From Azospirillum sp051124815 (GTDB lineage: Bacteria; Pseudomonadota; Alphaproteobacteria; Azospirillales; Azospirillaceae), in contig NZ_CP118488.1 in assembly GCF_051124815.1 (NCBI RefSeq), positions 558,001 through 622,000 of the forward strand: DNA of 64,000 nt, in the 5' to 3' direction. The position numbers and the translations under genes are program-made. Shown here one piece after another: positions 50,876 to 60,368 of this stretch; positions within the stretch are counted from its first letter, which is position 1, and each line of letters opens with the position of its first letter. The notes below the pieces were generated by a model that saw nothing but the letters and a program-made list of their open reading frames with translations, was not told the origin of the DNA and did not search any database.

Positions 50876-52944
50876 CGGGCGCTCCTTTCCACGATGACGT
50901 TGCCGAAGCCGTCGACACGGGCACTGAGGTCGGGATCGATGACGGTGGTGGCGTCCGGCTGCTCCAGGATCGCCGGCCCCTGGATCACGGCGCCGACCGG
51001 CAACACCAGCCGGTTGTAGACGGCCGTCTCGTGCCAGGCCCCATCGAACCACACCGGCCGCGACCCGGCATAGGCGCCCTCCACCGTCGTCCCGGCCGCC
51101 GGAGCCAGGGCGGAGAGATCGAAATGCGGGCGGCGGCCGATGGCGGCGGTGCGCAGATTGACGATCTTGGCGCCCACCCCCGGCAGCAGCCGGCTGAAGG
51201 AGGCTTGGTAGGCACGCTCGAAGGCGGCACGGATGGTCGCCTCGTCGATCCCCGTGCTACCGTTCTCGACCGACACCGGCAGCGGCACGGCGACCGTGTG
51301 GGTCTGGCCGATGTAGTGCATGTCGAGTTCGAAGACGAGGTCGATGCGCTCGACGCTGAGCCCGGCGGACTCCACAACGGCGCGGGCGGCCGTGGCCTCC
51401 TCCACCATGCGGCGGTCGAGCGATCCGGCGTCGATGCCGGCCAGCGGCAGATTGACCGTCTGCACCTGATCGTGGCGGATGTCGGCGATGACGCAGCCGA
51501 GCGCCGAGGTCACGCCGGGAAAGCGCGGCACCAACGCCGCCTTCAGCCCGACCTCCTTGATCAGCGCGCCGACATGCAGTGCACCGCCGCCGCCGAAGGG
51601 CACCGCGGCGAACTTGGCCGGATCATGGCCGCGCTCGATGGAGACGAGGCGGATGGCGCCGGCCATCTTGCTGTTGGCAATGCGCACCACCGCCTCCGCC
51701 GCCGCCATGACGTCGAGGCCCAGCGGCTCGGCGACATGCTTGGCGATGGCGATGCGGGCGGCCTCGACGTCCAGCCGCGCCAGCTTGCCGCCGATTGGAC
51801 GCTCGGCATTGATGCGGCCGAGCAGCACGTTGGCGTCGGTCAGGGTCGGGCGGGTGTTGCCCTGGCCGTAGCAGACCGGTCCCGGCCGCGAGCCGGCGCT
51901 CTCCGGCCCGACCTGCAGCATGCCGCCGGGATCGACCCCGGCGATGGAGCCGCCGCCGGCGCCGATGGTGGTGATCTCGATCATCGGGGTGCGGACGACC
52001 AGACCGAAATCGATGGTGGTCTGGGCGGCCAGCATGGTCTGCCCCTCCACCACCAGCGACACGTCGAAGCTGGTGCCGCCGAGGTCGCCGGTGATGACGT
52101 TGGGGAAGCCCGCCGCCTTGGAGATCGCCGCCGCGGCGATGACGCCGGCCGCCGGCCCCGACAGGGCGGTGCGCACCGGCAGCCGCCTTGCGGTGTCGGT
52201 GGACATCACGCCGCCGTTCGACTGCACGATGTGGAAACGTCCGCCGAACCCCTCCCCCGCCAGCGCATTGTCGAGCTTGGCGAGATAGCTGCCGACCACC
52301 GGCTGGAGATAGGCGTTCAGCGCCGTGGTGGAGGTGCGCTCGAACTCGCGGATTTCCGGCAGGATGCGCGACGAACATTCGAGGTTGGCGTTCGACCAGA
52401 CCTCGCGCGCCGCCTCCAGCGCCGCCAGCTCGTTGGCCGGGTTGGCATAGGCGTTGATGAAGACGATGGCGAGCGCCTCCGCCCCCTGGTCGGCCAGCCG
52501 GCGGGCGGCGGCGCGGACCTCCTCCGGGTCAATGGCTGTGCGGATCGTGCCGTCCGCCAGCGTGCGCTCCGCCACCTCCAGCCGCATGTCGCGGTCGACC
52601 ACGGGGACGAAATCGCCCCACAGGCCCCAGGTGTGGCGGCGGTCGCGGCGGCGCATTTCAAGCACGTCGCGGAAGCCGGCGGTGGTGATCAGGCCGACCT
52701 TGGCGCCCTTGCGCTCCAGCAGCGCGTTGGTGCCGACGGTGGTGCCGTGGACGATGGAGCCCAGGTCCGCGACCGGGCCGAAGCTCTGCAGGCCGGCCAG
52801 GAAGCCGACCGCCTCGTCGCCACGGTTGGACGGGACCTTGGCGGTACGGAAGCTGCCGCGCGCCTCGTCGTAATGGAACAGGTCGGTGAAGGTGCCGCCG
52901 ACATCGACGCCGACGATTGCACCCTTGGAAATGCCGTTGCTCAT
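50872..52944 (-). CDS. Hydantoinase/oxoprolinase subunit A (HyuA-type)
   Basis: The 690-residue protein has the actin-like ATPase N-terminus GVDVGGTFTDLFHYD, VHGTTVGTNALLER, and later GDLGGTSFDVSLV and FGGGGALHVGAL, all typical of HyuA. With HyuB it forms ATP-dependent hydrolases or carboxylases (hydantoinases, 5-oxoprolinase, N-methylhydantoinase, caprolactamase, acetone and acetophenone carboxylases). No biotin or separate carboxylase subunit is present in this operon, so ring hydrolysis of a lactam or imide is more likely than carboxylation. It lies 19 bases behind hyuB. Confidence 0.92.
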   Translation of the reverse strand: MSNGISKGAIVGVDVGGTFTDLFHYDEARGSFRTAKVPSNRGDEAVGFLAGLQSFGPVADLGSIVHGTTVGTNALLERKGAKVGLITTAGFRDVLEMRRRDRRHTWGLWGDFVPVVDRDMRLEVAERTLADGTIRTAIDPEEVRAAARRLADQGAEALAIVFINAYANPANELAALEAAREVWSNANLECSSRILPEIREFERTSTTALNAYLQPVVGSYLAKLDNALAGEGFGGRFHIVQSNGGVMSTDTARRLPVRTALSGPAAGVIAAAAISKAAGFPNVITGDLGGTSFDVSLVVEGQTMLAAQTTIDFGLVVRTPMIEITTIGAGGGSIAGVDPGGMLQVGPESAGSRPGPVCYGQGNTRPTLTDANVLLGRINAERPIGGKLARLDVEAARIAIAKHVAEPLGLDVMAAAEAVVRIANSKMAGAIRLVSIERGHDPAKFAAVPFGGGGALHVGALIKEVGLKAALVPRFPGVTSALGCVIADIRHDQVQTVNLPLAGIDAGSLDRRMVEEATAARAVVESAGLSVERIDLVFELDMHYIGQTHTVAVPLPVSVENGSTGIDEATIRAAFERAYQASFSRLLPGVGAKIVNLRTAAIGRRPHFDLSALAPAAGTTVEGAYAGSRPVWFDGAWHETAVYNRLVLPVGAVIQGPAILEQPDATTVIDPDLSARVDGFGNVIVERSAR

Positions 52945-52963
52945 GGTCTTGATTCCGGGTTCG

Positions 52964-54709
52964 TCAGGCGGCGGGGGATTCGCGCAGTGTGGCGGTGGCG
53001 GCGATGTCGAGCCCGCCGTCGTCGGTCAGCGCCACGCCATAGGCGCTGCGCGCCGCCTCAATGCCGAGATAGCCGAGCCGCACGTCGCGGGCGACGGCCT
53101 CCGCATCGCGCCGCTTCGGATCGCCCCAGCCGCCGCCGCCCGGCGTCTCCAGCCGCACGCGCTGGCCGTCGCGGATCTTCACGTCGGTGACCTTGGAGGC
53201 GAGCGGCGGCGACTTCTCGCCATCGTCGCTCTGCCAGGTGAAGCGGTTCAGCGCCGCAGGATTGCCGCCGGCCACGCCGAAGGGCGCGAAGACGCCGCGC
53301 TCACCCAGCAGGAAGACGTCGGCATCGGTCAGCGCCTCGATCTCATAGACCGCGCCCAACCCGCCGCGATGCAGGCCGGCGCCTGCGGAGTCCGGGCGCA
53401 GCGCCCATTGGGTGAACATGACCGGATAGGCCGCTTCCAGGATTTCCACCGGCGGGATGGTGGCGGTGGAGATCGGGTTGTTGGCGTGGTTCAGCCCATC
53501 CGTCTCCGGATTGCCGCCCAGCCCGCCGCCGAAGAAGGAGAACATGACCCAGCGCGAGCCGTCCTTGCGGTGGCCGGCGAGCGACAGCGCGTTGATGGTG
53601 CCGAAGGGAGCGGCGGTTGCGCGGGCCGGATCGGCGAGCGCCAGCGCGCCGAACACCACGCCGATAACGCGCAGGATCGTCTCGGTGTATCCGCCGACCG
53701 GTTTCGGCGGCTTCACCGCCAGCAGGGTGCTTTCCGGGATGACGAAGGTGATCGGGTTGAGGCAGCCGGCATTGGCCGGGACGTCGGTGAAGACATGCTT
53801 CAGCGCGACGTAGCAGCAGGCGACCGCGGTCGAATAGGCGATGTTCAGCGGCCCGGCGCAGGGAGCCGACGAGCGGGAGAAGTCCAACGTCATCCGGTCA
53901 CCTGCAATCGTCAGGTCCAGCGCGATGCGCAGCCGGTCCGCCGTGATGCCGTCGTTGTCGAGATAGTCCTCGAAGCTGTAGGTGCCGTCAGGCAGCTTCG
54001 ACAGGGCGCTGCGCATCAGCGCGTCGGCCCGCGCGGTGAAGGCGTCGAAGGCGGCGGCGACCGTCTCCTCGCCATGCTCATCCAGCAGTTCGGTCAGGCG
54101 GCGCACACCCAGATCCAGCGCGTTCAGCTGCCCGTTCAGGTCGCCGTAGTTCGACACCGGCACACGCGAATTGGCGGCGAGGATCGCCAGCAGGTCGTGG
54201 TTCATCACGCCGGCCTTGACCAGCTTGACCGGCGGGATGCGCACGCCCTCCTGGAAGCTGTCGGTGGCGCGGGCGTTGAAGTTGCCCGGCACGTTGCCGC
54301 CGATGTCGAGCCAGTGCCCGACCGACGCCATCCAGCAGAACAGCCGGCCATGGCGGAAGATCGGCCGCACCAGACGGAAGTCGTTCAGGTGGGTGCCGCC
54401 GTCATAGGGGTCGTTGAACAGGAAGATGTCGTCGGGATGCAGGTCGCCTTCGCGCGCCACCTTGTCGATCACCGCCTTGACCGCGAAGGCCATGGCGCCG
54501 ACGAAGATCGGCAGGCCGTTGGTGCCCTGCACCAGCGTGGCGCCGGTCTCGGCATGATACAGGCCGTGGCAGGCGTCGCGCGCCTCGGCGATGATCGGAT
54601 TGAAGGCGGAACGGTAGAGCGTCGCGTCCATCTCGTCGGCGATCTGCTCCAGCCGGCCCTTCAGGACGGCGAGCGTGACGGGGTCGATGGTGGCGGTCTT
54701 CATGGTCAT
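52964..54709 (-). CDS. Hydantoinase/oxoprolinase subunit B (HyuB-type)
   Basis: A 581-residue protein starting TIDPVTLAVLKGRLEQIADEMD and containing DIFLFNDPYDGGTHLNDFRL, TLDFSRSSAPCAGPLN and the late LETPGGGGWGDP, all HyuB landmarks including the histidine- and acid-rich metal region (GTHLND, SVGHWLDIGG). It carries the presumed metal-dependent ring-opening site and pairs with HyuA. It overlaps the lyase gene by ATGA. The substrate is unknown; the neighbours suggest a five- or six-membered cyclic amide or imide. Confidence 0.92.
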   Translation of the reverse strand: MTMKTATIDPVTLAVLKGRLEQIADEMDATLYRSAFNPIIAEARDACHGLYHAETGATLVQGTNGLPIFVGAMAFAVKAVIDKVAREGDLHPDDIFLFNDPYDGGTHLNDFRLVRPIFRHGRLFCWMASVGHWLDIGGNVPGNFNARATDSFQEGVRIPPVKLVKAGVMNHDLLAILAANSRVPVSNYGDLNGQLNALDLGVRRLTELLDEHGEETVAAAFDAFTARADALMRSALSKLPDGTYSFEDYLDNDGITADRLRIALDLTIAGDRMTLDFSRSSAPCAGPLNIAYSTAVACCYVALKHVFTDVPANAGCLNPITFVIPESTLLAVKPPKPVGGYTETILRVIGVVFGALALADPARATAAPFGTINALSLAGHRKDGSRWVMFSFFGGGLGGNPETDGLNHANNPISTATIPPVEILEAAYPVMFTQWALRPDSAGAGLHRGGLGAVYEIEALTDADVFLLGERGVFAPFGVAGGNPAALNRFTWQSDDGEKSPPLASKVTDVKIRDGQRVRLETPGGGGWGDPKRRDAEAVARDVRLGYLGIEAARSAYGVALTDDGGLDIAATATLRESPAA

Positions 54710-55608
54710 GCTGCGTCCTCCCGCTTGGCGGGTGTGAAGTCCTTGTAGGTTTCGCCGAGCGCCAGCATTTCCGGCGTGCCGATCAGCTCGTTCAGCGCGT
54801 TGAAATCGAACATGCGGTCGCGGAAGGGCTGGGTGGTGCCGTGCTGCGCCAGCGACCCGTAATAGTCCTGCGCCTGCCGGGCGAGCGCCCGCACGATGCC
54901 GCCGGGGAAGATCACCAGCCGATAGCCCAGTTCACCCAACTCCGACGCGGAGCTGATCGGCGTCTGCCCGCCCTCCACCATGTTCGCCAGCAGCGGGCGG
55001 ATGCCGCCCAGGTCGGTGGCGATGGCGGACAGCTGCTCCCGGCTTTTCGGTGCCTCGACGAACAGCACGTCGGCACCGGCCTCGACATAGAGGCGGGCGC
55101 GGTCCAGCGCCGCCGGGACGCCTTCCACCGCCACCGCATCGGTGCGGGCGACGATCAGGGTGTCTTCGCTGATGCGGGCATCGACCGCCGCCTTGATCTT
55201 GCCGGCCATTTCGCCGGCCGGGATCACCGCCTTGTCGGTCAGGTGGCCGCAACGCTTGGGGAAGCTCTGGTCCTCAAGCTGCAACGCCGTGGCGCCGGCC
55301 CGTTCGAACATGCGCACGGTGCGCTGGACGTTCAGCGCGTTACCGTATCCGGTATCGGCATCGACGATCAGCGGCGTCGGCACCCGGTCGCGCACCAGGG
55401 CGATGGTATCGGCCACCTCGCTGACCGAGACCAGCCCGATGTCGGGCCGGCCAAGCCGGGTGTAGGCGATGGCGGCACCGGACAGATACAGCGCCTCGAA
55501 CCCGGCTGCGGTTGCCATCGAAGCGGTGAAGGCGTCATAGACTCCGGGCGCCAGGACGACCCGGTCCTGGGCCAGTCGGTCCCGGAAACTGATGCTGGGG
55601 ACGGTCAT
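54706..55608 (-). CDS. Isocitrate lyase/PEP mutase superfamily lyase (dimethylmalate/methylisocitrate lyase-like)
   Basis: The 300-residue TIM barrel has the Mg-binding motif VDADTGYGN and the lyase signature EDQSFPKRCGH, whose Cys is the general acid of C-C lyases in the family (absent in PEP mutases). 2,3-dimethylmalate lyase, methylisocitrate lyase and oxaloacetate hydrolase are close types. Between a substrate importer and a hydantoinase/hydratase set it would split a substituted malate into a 2-keto acid and a short carboxylic acid. The specificity is inferred. ATG 55608; 94 bases separate it from livF upstream. Confidence 0.88.
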   Translation of the reverse strand: MTVPSISFRDRLAQDRVVLAPGVYDAFTASMATAAGFEALYLSGAAIAYTRLGRPDIGLVSVSEVADTIALVRDRVPTPLIVDADTGYGNALNVQRTVRMFERAGATALQLEDQSFPKRCGHLTDKAVIPAGEMAGKIKAAVDARISEDTLIVARTDAVAVEGVPAALDRARLYVEAGADVLFVEAPKSREQLSAIATDLGGIRPLLANMVEGGQTPISSASELGELGYRLVIFPGGIVRALARQAQDYYGSLAQHGTTQPFRDRMFDFNALNELIGTPEMLALGETYKDFTPAKREDAA

Positions 55609-55702
55609 GTCAAGCGCTCCCCCCGGCGGCGAAACGCGAAGCCGTCGCGCACCACCGGGTCAGGGTTGGAAGATGTCGGGGGAGGGCCGGAGCGGGCATC
55701 GC

Positions 55703-56416
55703 TCACAGTCCCAGATAGGTGCGTTTCAATTCGGGGTCGCGCGCGATTTCGTCGGACGGTCCCGACAGCGCGAAGACGCCGTTTTCGAGGATGTAGGCCC
55801 GGCGGGCGACCTCCAGCGACTGGACGACGTTCTGCTCGACCAACAGGATCGCCAGCCCGTCGCCATTCAGCTTGCGGATCAGCCCGAACATCTCCTCCAC
55901 CACCAGGGGCGAGAGGCCGAGCGAGGGTTCGTCGAGGATCAGCAGGCGCGGTTCCGCCATCATGCCGCGGCCGATTGCCAGCATCTGCTGCTCGCCGCCC
56001 GACAGGGTGCCGGCGAACTGTGTTTCGCGCTCCTTCAGGCGGGGGAATGTCGCGAAGATGCGCTCCAGGTTCCGCGCCCGGTTCGGCTTGCCCCGGCGGT
56101 AGCTGCCGAGTTCCAGATTCTCGCGGATCGACAGGTTGGGGAAGATCTTGCGGCCTTCCGGCACCTGGATCAGCCCCTCCTCGACGATGCGCGCGGCGGA
56201 CTTGCCGTCGATGCGCTTGCCGCCGAAATGGATCTCGCCCGTCCAGGGCGGCAGAACGCCCGACAGCACCTTGTTCAGCGTCGTCTTGCCGACGCCGTTG
56301 GAGCCCAGCACCGTGACGATCTCGCCGGCATGCACCGCCATGTCGATGCCGCGCAGCACCTCGGTGGCGCCATAGCCGGTCTTCAGCCCACGGATTTCCA
56401 GAAGCTGCTCAGCCAT
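55703..56416 (-). CDS. Branched-chain-amino-acid-type ABC transporter ATPase (LivF)
   Basis: A 237-residue ATPase with Walker A VLGSNGVGKTTLNKVL, signature LSGGEQQMLAIGRGMM and Walker B LLILDEPSLGLSP, ending in the LivF-type REIARDPELKRTYLGL-like tail (here DEIARDPELKRTYLGL). It powers the HAAT-family importer with LivG. It overlaps livG by 8 bases. Confidence 0.94.
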   Translation of the reverse strand: MAEQLLEIRGLKTGYGATEVLRGIDMAVHAGEIVTVLGSNGVGKTTLNKVLSGVLPPWTGEIHFGGKRIDGKSAARIVEEGLIQVPEGRKIFPNLSIRENLELGSYRRGKPNRARNLERIFATFPRLKERETQFAGTLSGGEQQMLAIGRGMMAEPRLLILDEPSLGLSPLVVEEMFGLIRKLNGDGLAILLVEQNVVQSLEVARRAYILENGVFALSGPSDEIARDPELKRTYLGL

Positions 56417-57155
56417 GGGCCGCCCCCTCTGCCTTCAACCGGGCGGCGGCGCCGTGGCCGAGATAGGCCTCGATCACCCGGGTGTCGGCGCAGACGACGG
56501 CGGGCGGCCCCTCGGCGATCATGCGGCCCTGTGCCAGCACATAGACGCGCTCGCACAGGTTCATCACCGCCTGCATGACGTGTTCGATCATCAGGATCGT
56601 CACCCCTTCGTCGCAGATGCCCCGGATCACCGGGATGATGTCGCGGATCTCCGACGGGTTCAGCCCGGCCAGCACCTCGTCCAGCAGCAGCAGCTTCGGC
56701 TCGGTGGCGAGCGCGCGGGCCAGCTCCAGCCGCTTGCGCCCGGCAACCGTCAACCCGCCGGCAGGCCGATCCAGCTCGGAACCCAAGCCCACCCGGCGCG
56801 CCACCTCGCGTGCCTTGGCGGTGGCGTCGGCCCGTTTGGCGTGGCGCAGATAGGCGCCGACCGCGATGTTCTCGCACACCGTCAACCCGGCGAAGGGCTG
56901 GACGATCTGGAAGGTCCGGCCGATACCGCGCTCGGCCCGGCGATGCGGTTCCTCCGCCGTGATGTCGGCGCCCTCGAAGCGGATGCGTCCGTCGGTCGGA
57001 GCGATGAAGCCGGAGATCATTGAGAACAGTGTGGTCTTGCCGGCGCCGTTCGGGCCGATCAGCCCGATGATTCCGCCGGGCTGCAGCGACAGCGTCGCGT
57101 TGTCCACCGCCATCAGCCCGCCGAAACGCTTGGAAACGCTCTCAACGGCCAGCAT
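56409..57155 (-). CDS. Branched-chain-amino-acid-type ABC transporter ATPase (LivG)
   Basis: A 248-residue ATPase with Walker A LIGPNGAGKTTLFSMI, RTFQIVQPFAGLTVCENI typical of LivG, and Walker B LLLLDEVLAGLNPSE. The signature region reads GGLTVAGRKRLELARAL: the usual LSGGQ-like motif is TVAGR, a form seen in many LivG proteins. It pairs with LivF. It overlaps livM by 14 bases. Confidence 0.93.
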   Translation of the reverse strand: MLAVESVSKRFGGLMAVDNATLSLQPGGIIGLIGPNGAGKTTLFSMISGFIAPTDGRIRFEGADITAEEPHRRAERGIGRTFQIVQPFAGLTVCENIAVGAYLRHAKRADATAKAREVARRVGLGSELDRPAGGLTVAGRKRLELARALATEPKLLLLDEVLAGLNPSEIRDIIPVIRGICDEGVTILMIEHVMQAVMNLCERVYVLAQGRMIAEGPPAVVCADTRVIEAYLGHGAAARLKAEGAAHG

Positions 57156-58140
57156 GGGAAACCTCCTTGGGTCCGCGCGCCATCATCCCCCGGCCACGGT
57201 CGCGCATCCGCTCCAGCAGTCCCAGGATGCCGCCGCGGGCAAAGGCCACGGCCAGCACCAGCACGCCGCCGAAGACGATCAGGTCGATGCCGGGAATGCG
57301 GCCGGCGAACTGCTTGGCGACCTCGCCCAGACCGTGCAGGGTCAGCGCGCCCACCACCGGGCCGAAGACGGTGCCGACGCCGCCGATGATCGGGGCCAGC
57401 AGAAGCTCCACCGAAATCCAGCTGCCATAGGCGATGTTGGCGTCGATGTAGAGGAAGTATTGGGCATAGAGGCAGCCGGACAGCGCCGTCACCGCGCCGG
57501 ACAGGGCGATGGCGCGCAGCTTCACCTTCAGGGAGTCGACGCCCAACGCCTTGGCGGCATCCTCGTTCTCGCGCACCGCCACAAGTTGCGCACCGAAGCG
57601 CGACCGCTGGATCCAGCGCGTCAGCAGCAGCACCGCGGCAACGAAGGCCAGCACCAGCCAATAGAAGACGGCGCGGTCGTCGAATTGCAGATTGACCGCA
57701 CGGACGTCCAGCTTGATGAGCAGGCCGGCGGCCCCGCCGGTGAAGGACGCGGCGTTGGCGAGGATGCGGAACACCTCGGCGAAGGCCAGCGTCACCAGCG
57801 CGAAGTAGGAGCCGCGCAGGCCCGACCGGAAGCTGAGGAAGCCGATAACCCAGCCGACCACACCGCCGGCAACCGTCGCCAGCACCAGCCCGGCCCAGGC
57901 ATTGATTCCGTAGCGCAGTTGCAGGATCGCCGTCACATAGGCGCCGGTGCCGAAGAAGGCGGCATGGCCGAAACTGAACTGGCCGCCGAAGCCGCCCAGG
58001 ATATTCCAGCCCTGCGCGCCCAGCGACACGATCAGCATGAAGACCAGGAAGTTCAACACCGGGCTGGAGGTCACCACCAGCGGCAGCAACGCCGCCAGGA
58101 TGGCGAGGACGGCGATCGGGATCAGGTCGCGCGCGGTCAT
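57142..58140 (-). CDS. Branched-chain-amino-acid-type ABC transporter permease (LivM)
   Basis: A 332-residue inner-membrane permease with about 9-10 helices. LGAQGWNILGGFGGQFSFGHAAFFGTGAYV is the conserved LivM start region (residues about 40-70), and VRENEDAAKALGVD is the cytoplasmic coupling loop. ATG 58140 overlaps the livH stop (ATGA). It forms the channel with LivH. Confidence 0.94.
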   Translation of the reverse strand: MTARDLIPIAVLAILAALLPLVVTSSPVLNFLVFMLIVSLGAQGWNILGGFGGQFSFGHAAFFGTGAYVTAILQLRYGINAWAGLVLATVAGGVVGWVIGFLSFRSGLRGSYFALVTLAFAEVFRILANAASFTGGAAGLLIKLDVRAVNLQFDDRAVFYWLVLAFVAAVLLLTRWIQRSRFGAQLVAVRENEDAAKALGVDSLKVKLRAIALSGAVTALSGCLYAQYFLYIDANIAYGSWISVELLLAPIIGGVGTVFGPVVGALTLHGLGEVAKQFAGRIPGIDLIVFGGVLVLAVAFARGGILGLLERMRDRGRGMMARGPKEVSHAGR

Positions 58141-59009
58141 GCCTTGGCTCCGAACAGGCCGGTCGGCCGCACCAGCAGCACGGCGATGAAGATCAGGAAG
58201 ATGCCGATCTGGCCCAGGCTGTCGCCCAGGAACAGGCCGCACAGGCTTTCCACCACGCCGATGAACAGGCCACCCAGCAGCGCGCCGGGGATCGATCCCA
58301 TGCCGCCCAGCACAACCACCGTGAAGGCCACCAGCACAAAGGCGCCGCCGATGCGCGGGTTGACGTAGAAGGTCGGCATCAGCAGCCCCGCCGCCACGGC
58401 AAGACAGGCACAACCAAGCCCGAAGGTGACGGCATAGACATGCGGCACATCGATGCCGACCAGATTGGCGCCCAGCTTCTCCTTGGCGACGGCACGGATC
58501 GCCTTGCCGGTGTCGGTGCGGTTCAGCACCAGCCACAGCAGCCCCGTCACCACCACCGCCACCCCCAGCCCGATCAGGCGCGGGTAGCTGAGCAGCAGCG
58601 GCCCCAGCGCCACCACCTGGAAGGAATAATCGGTGTCGAGCGTGCGGGTGTCGGACTGGAACAGCGCCAGCAGCACATTCTCCAGCACGATGGACAGGCC
58701 CAGCGTGACCAGCAGGATGTTGCCGTCGTCGCCATGGCTGGCCGGCCCGATGACGAAGCGCTGCAGGCCGTAGCCGAGCGCGAACATCAGCGGCACCAGC
58801 GGCAGGATTGCCAGATAGGGGTCCATCCCCAACACCGCCCAGGCGATCCAGACCGCGAACATCGCGCAGGTCAACAGCGCGCCATGGGCGAAGTTGATGA
58901 TGTGGAGCACGCCGTAGATCAGCGTCAGGCCAAGCGCGATCAGGGCATAGACCGCGCCGGTCATCAGACCGTTCAGCGACGCTTCCAGAATGATCTGAGG
59001 TGAATACAT
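58137..59009 (-). CDS. Branched-chain-amino-acid-type ABC transporter permease (LivH)
   Basis: A 290-residue permease with about 8 helices: NGLMTGAVYALIALGLTLIYG at the start, NFAHGALL, and the coupling loop GKAIRAVAKEKLGANLVGI. It is the LivH partner of LivM. A perfect 8-base stem-loop lies just upstream, in the gap to the binding-protein gene. Confidence 0.94.
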   Translation of the reverse strand: MYSPQIILEASLNGLMTGAVYALIALGLTLIYGVLHIINFAHGALLTCAMFAVWIAWAVLGMDPYLAILPLVPLMFALGYGLQRFVIGPASHGDDGNILLVTLGLSIVLENVLLALFQSDTRTLDTDYSFQVVALGPLLLSYPRLIGLGVAVVVTGLLWLVLNRTDTGKAIRAVAKEKLGANLVGIDVPHVYAVTFGLGCACLAVAAGLLMPTFYVNPRIGGAFVLVAFTVVVLGGMGSIPGALLGGLFIGVVESLCGLFLGDSLGQIGIFLIFIAVLLVRPTGLFGAKA

Positions 59010-59022
59010 GGCAGCCCGCGCA

Positions 59023-59042
59023 TGAGGGGAATGGTCCCCTCA
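59023..59042 (-). promoter_or_regulatory. Intercistronic stem-loop between binding-protein and permease genes
   Basis: TGAGGGGA (59023-59030) and TCCCCTCA (59035-59042) form a perfect 8-base stem with a 4-base ATGG loop. There is no T-run. Such hairpins behind binding-protein genes typically stabilise the upstream mRNA so that the binding protein exceeds the membrane parts; that role is inferred here. Confidence 0.65.
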
Positions 59043-59118
59043 CCCGCTCCGCGATGTGCCGGTTTGCGGCGTCGCGGGCGGGTGGGGGGAATGCGGAGAT
59101 GCGACGGCGAAAAATGGA

Positions 59119-60363
59119 TCAGGCCGCCGGGAAGTTGGCCTTCGCCTCGGCGAATGCCTCCGGATAGATCACCTTGATGTCCTCACCCTGGATCTGGGTG
59201 TTGATCGGGGTGGCGCCCTGGTTCTGGCCGTTGACGAACTGCGTCGGGCCATAGGGCATGATGTGGCCGGCGAAGGTGGAGGCGTTCAGCGCCTCGATGA
59301 TCTTCTTGCGGTCGGTGGAGCCGGCCCGCTCGATGGCGTCGGTCAGAAGCAGCACGTTCGAATAGTTCAGCGAGACATTGTAGGCGAAAGACTTTCCCTG
59401 CCCTTCCACCGTCTTGCGCAGGGCCAGCGCCTTCGGGTTCTTCGGATCGTGCCAGTGGTTGCAGTCGATGACGTTCTGGGCGGCCTGCGGGAATTCCTTG
59501 ACGAAGCGGCCGTTCGACGCCGCCCCGCCCAGGATCGCGTAGACGCCCTTCAGCTTGATGCGCTGCTGCTGCATGGTGCGGGCGAGCAGCACGAACTCGC
59601 CATAGTAGTTGGACGGAATGACCAGATCGGGGTTCAGCGAGCGGATGCGCAGCGCCACGTTGGACATGTCGCGCGCCGGCGTCGGATGGGCGATGGTCTC
59701 CAGAACCTCGAAGCCGCGCTTCGGCAACTCTGCCTGCAGCAGCTTGGCGAGGCCGGAGCCGAACAGCCCGTCCTCATGCACCAGCACCACGGTCTTGGCC
59801 GGCTTGCCCGCCTTGTCGTTGATGGCGGTCAGATTGTCGAGCGCGACCTGCGTGACCTTGCCGAAGCCGGGGCTGAAACGGAAGGTGTTGGTCAGGCCGC
59901 GCGACATGATCTGGTCGGATACGCCGACATCGACCAGATAGGGCAGGTCGTAGCGCGCCGCCGCCTGCGAGGCGGCAAGGCAGATCGGGCTGGCGAAGCC
60001 GCCGACGATGGCGCAGACGCCGTCGGCCTGCATGCGCTCCACCTCCTGCGTGCCGGCTTCGGGCATGGACCGGGCATCGCCGAACACCATCTCCAGCTTG
60101 GCGCCGCCCAGCGACTTGATGCCGCCGGCCGCGTTGATCTCGTTGATGGCGATTTCCGCGCCCAGCCGGCCGAGGTCGCCGTCATGGGCGAGCGCACCGG
60201 TCACCGGCTGGAGGATGCCGACCTTCACCGCCGAAGTCTGCGCCCGCAGGATCGACGGAGCGGCCACCGGCACGGTGACGAAAGCGGCTGCCGCGGCGCC
60301 GGCCTTCAGCACCGTGCGGCGGGAGATCCCGGAGATCGCGGAGTCCTGAACCGAACGTCCCAT
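59119..60363 (-). CDS. Tat-exported periplasmic substrate-binding protein of the Liv/HAAT type
   Basis: A 414-residue type I periplasmic binding protein. The N-terminus has a twin-arginine signal (SRRTVLKAGAAAAAF, cleavage near ILRAQT), then VKVGILQPVTGALAHDGDLG typical of the amino-acid/amide-binding family. It delivers the substrate to LivHMFG. Binding-pocket residues do not tell leucine from other small acids or amides. ATG 60363 lies 5 bases after the regulator stop, with AGAGGAG at 9 bases. Confidence 0.92.
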   Translation of the reverse strand: MGRSVQDSAISGISRRTVLKAGAAAAAFVTVPVAAPSILRAQTSAVKVGILQPVTGALAHDGDLGRLGAEIAINEINAAGGIKSLGGAKLEMVFGDARSMPEAGTQEVERMQADGVCAIVGGFASPICLAASQAAARYDLPYLVDVGVSDQIMSRGLTNTFRFSPGFGKVTQVALDNLTAINDKAGKPAKTVVLVHEDGLFGSGLAKLLQAELPKRGFEVLETIAHPTPARDMSNVALRIRSLNPDLVIPSNYYGEFVLLARTMQQQRIKLKGVYAILGGAASNGRFVKEFPQAAQNVIDCNHWHDPKNPKALALRKTVEGQGKSFAYNVSLNYSNVLLLTDAIERAGSTDRKKIIEALNASTFAGHIMPYGPTQFVNGQNQGATPINTQIQGEDIKVIYPEAFAEAKANFPAA

Positions 60364-60368
60364 AACGC

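Noticed and set aside
50710..53190. 826-codon plus-strand frame over the hydantoinase A gene
   Set aside because: Antisense shadow with no domain; crosses gene boundaries of a coupled operon.
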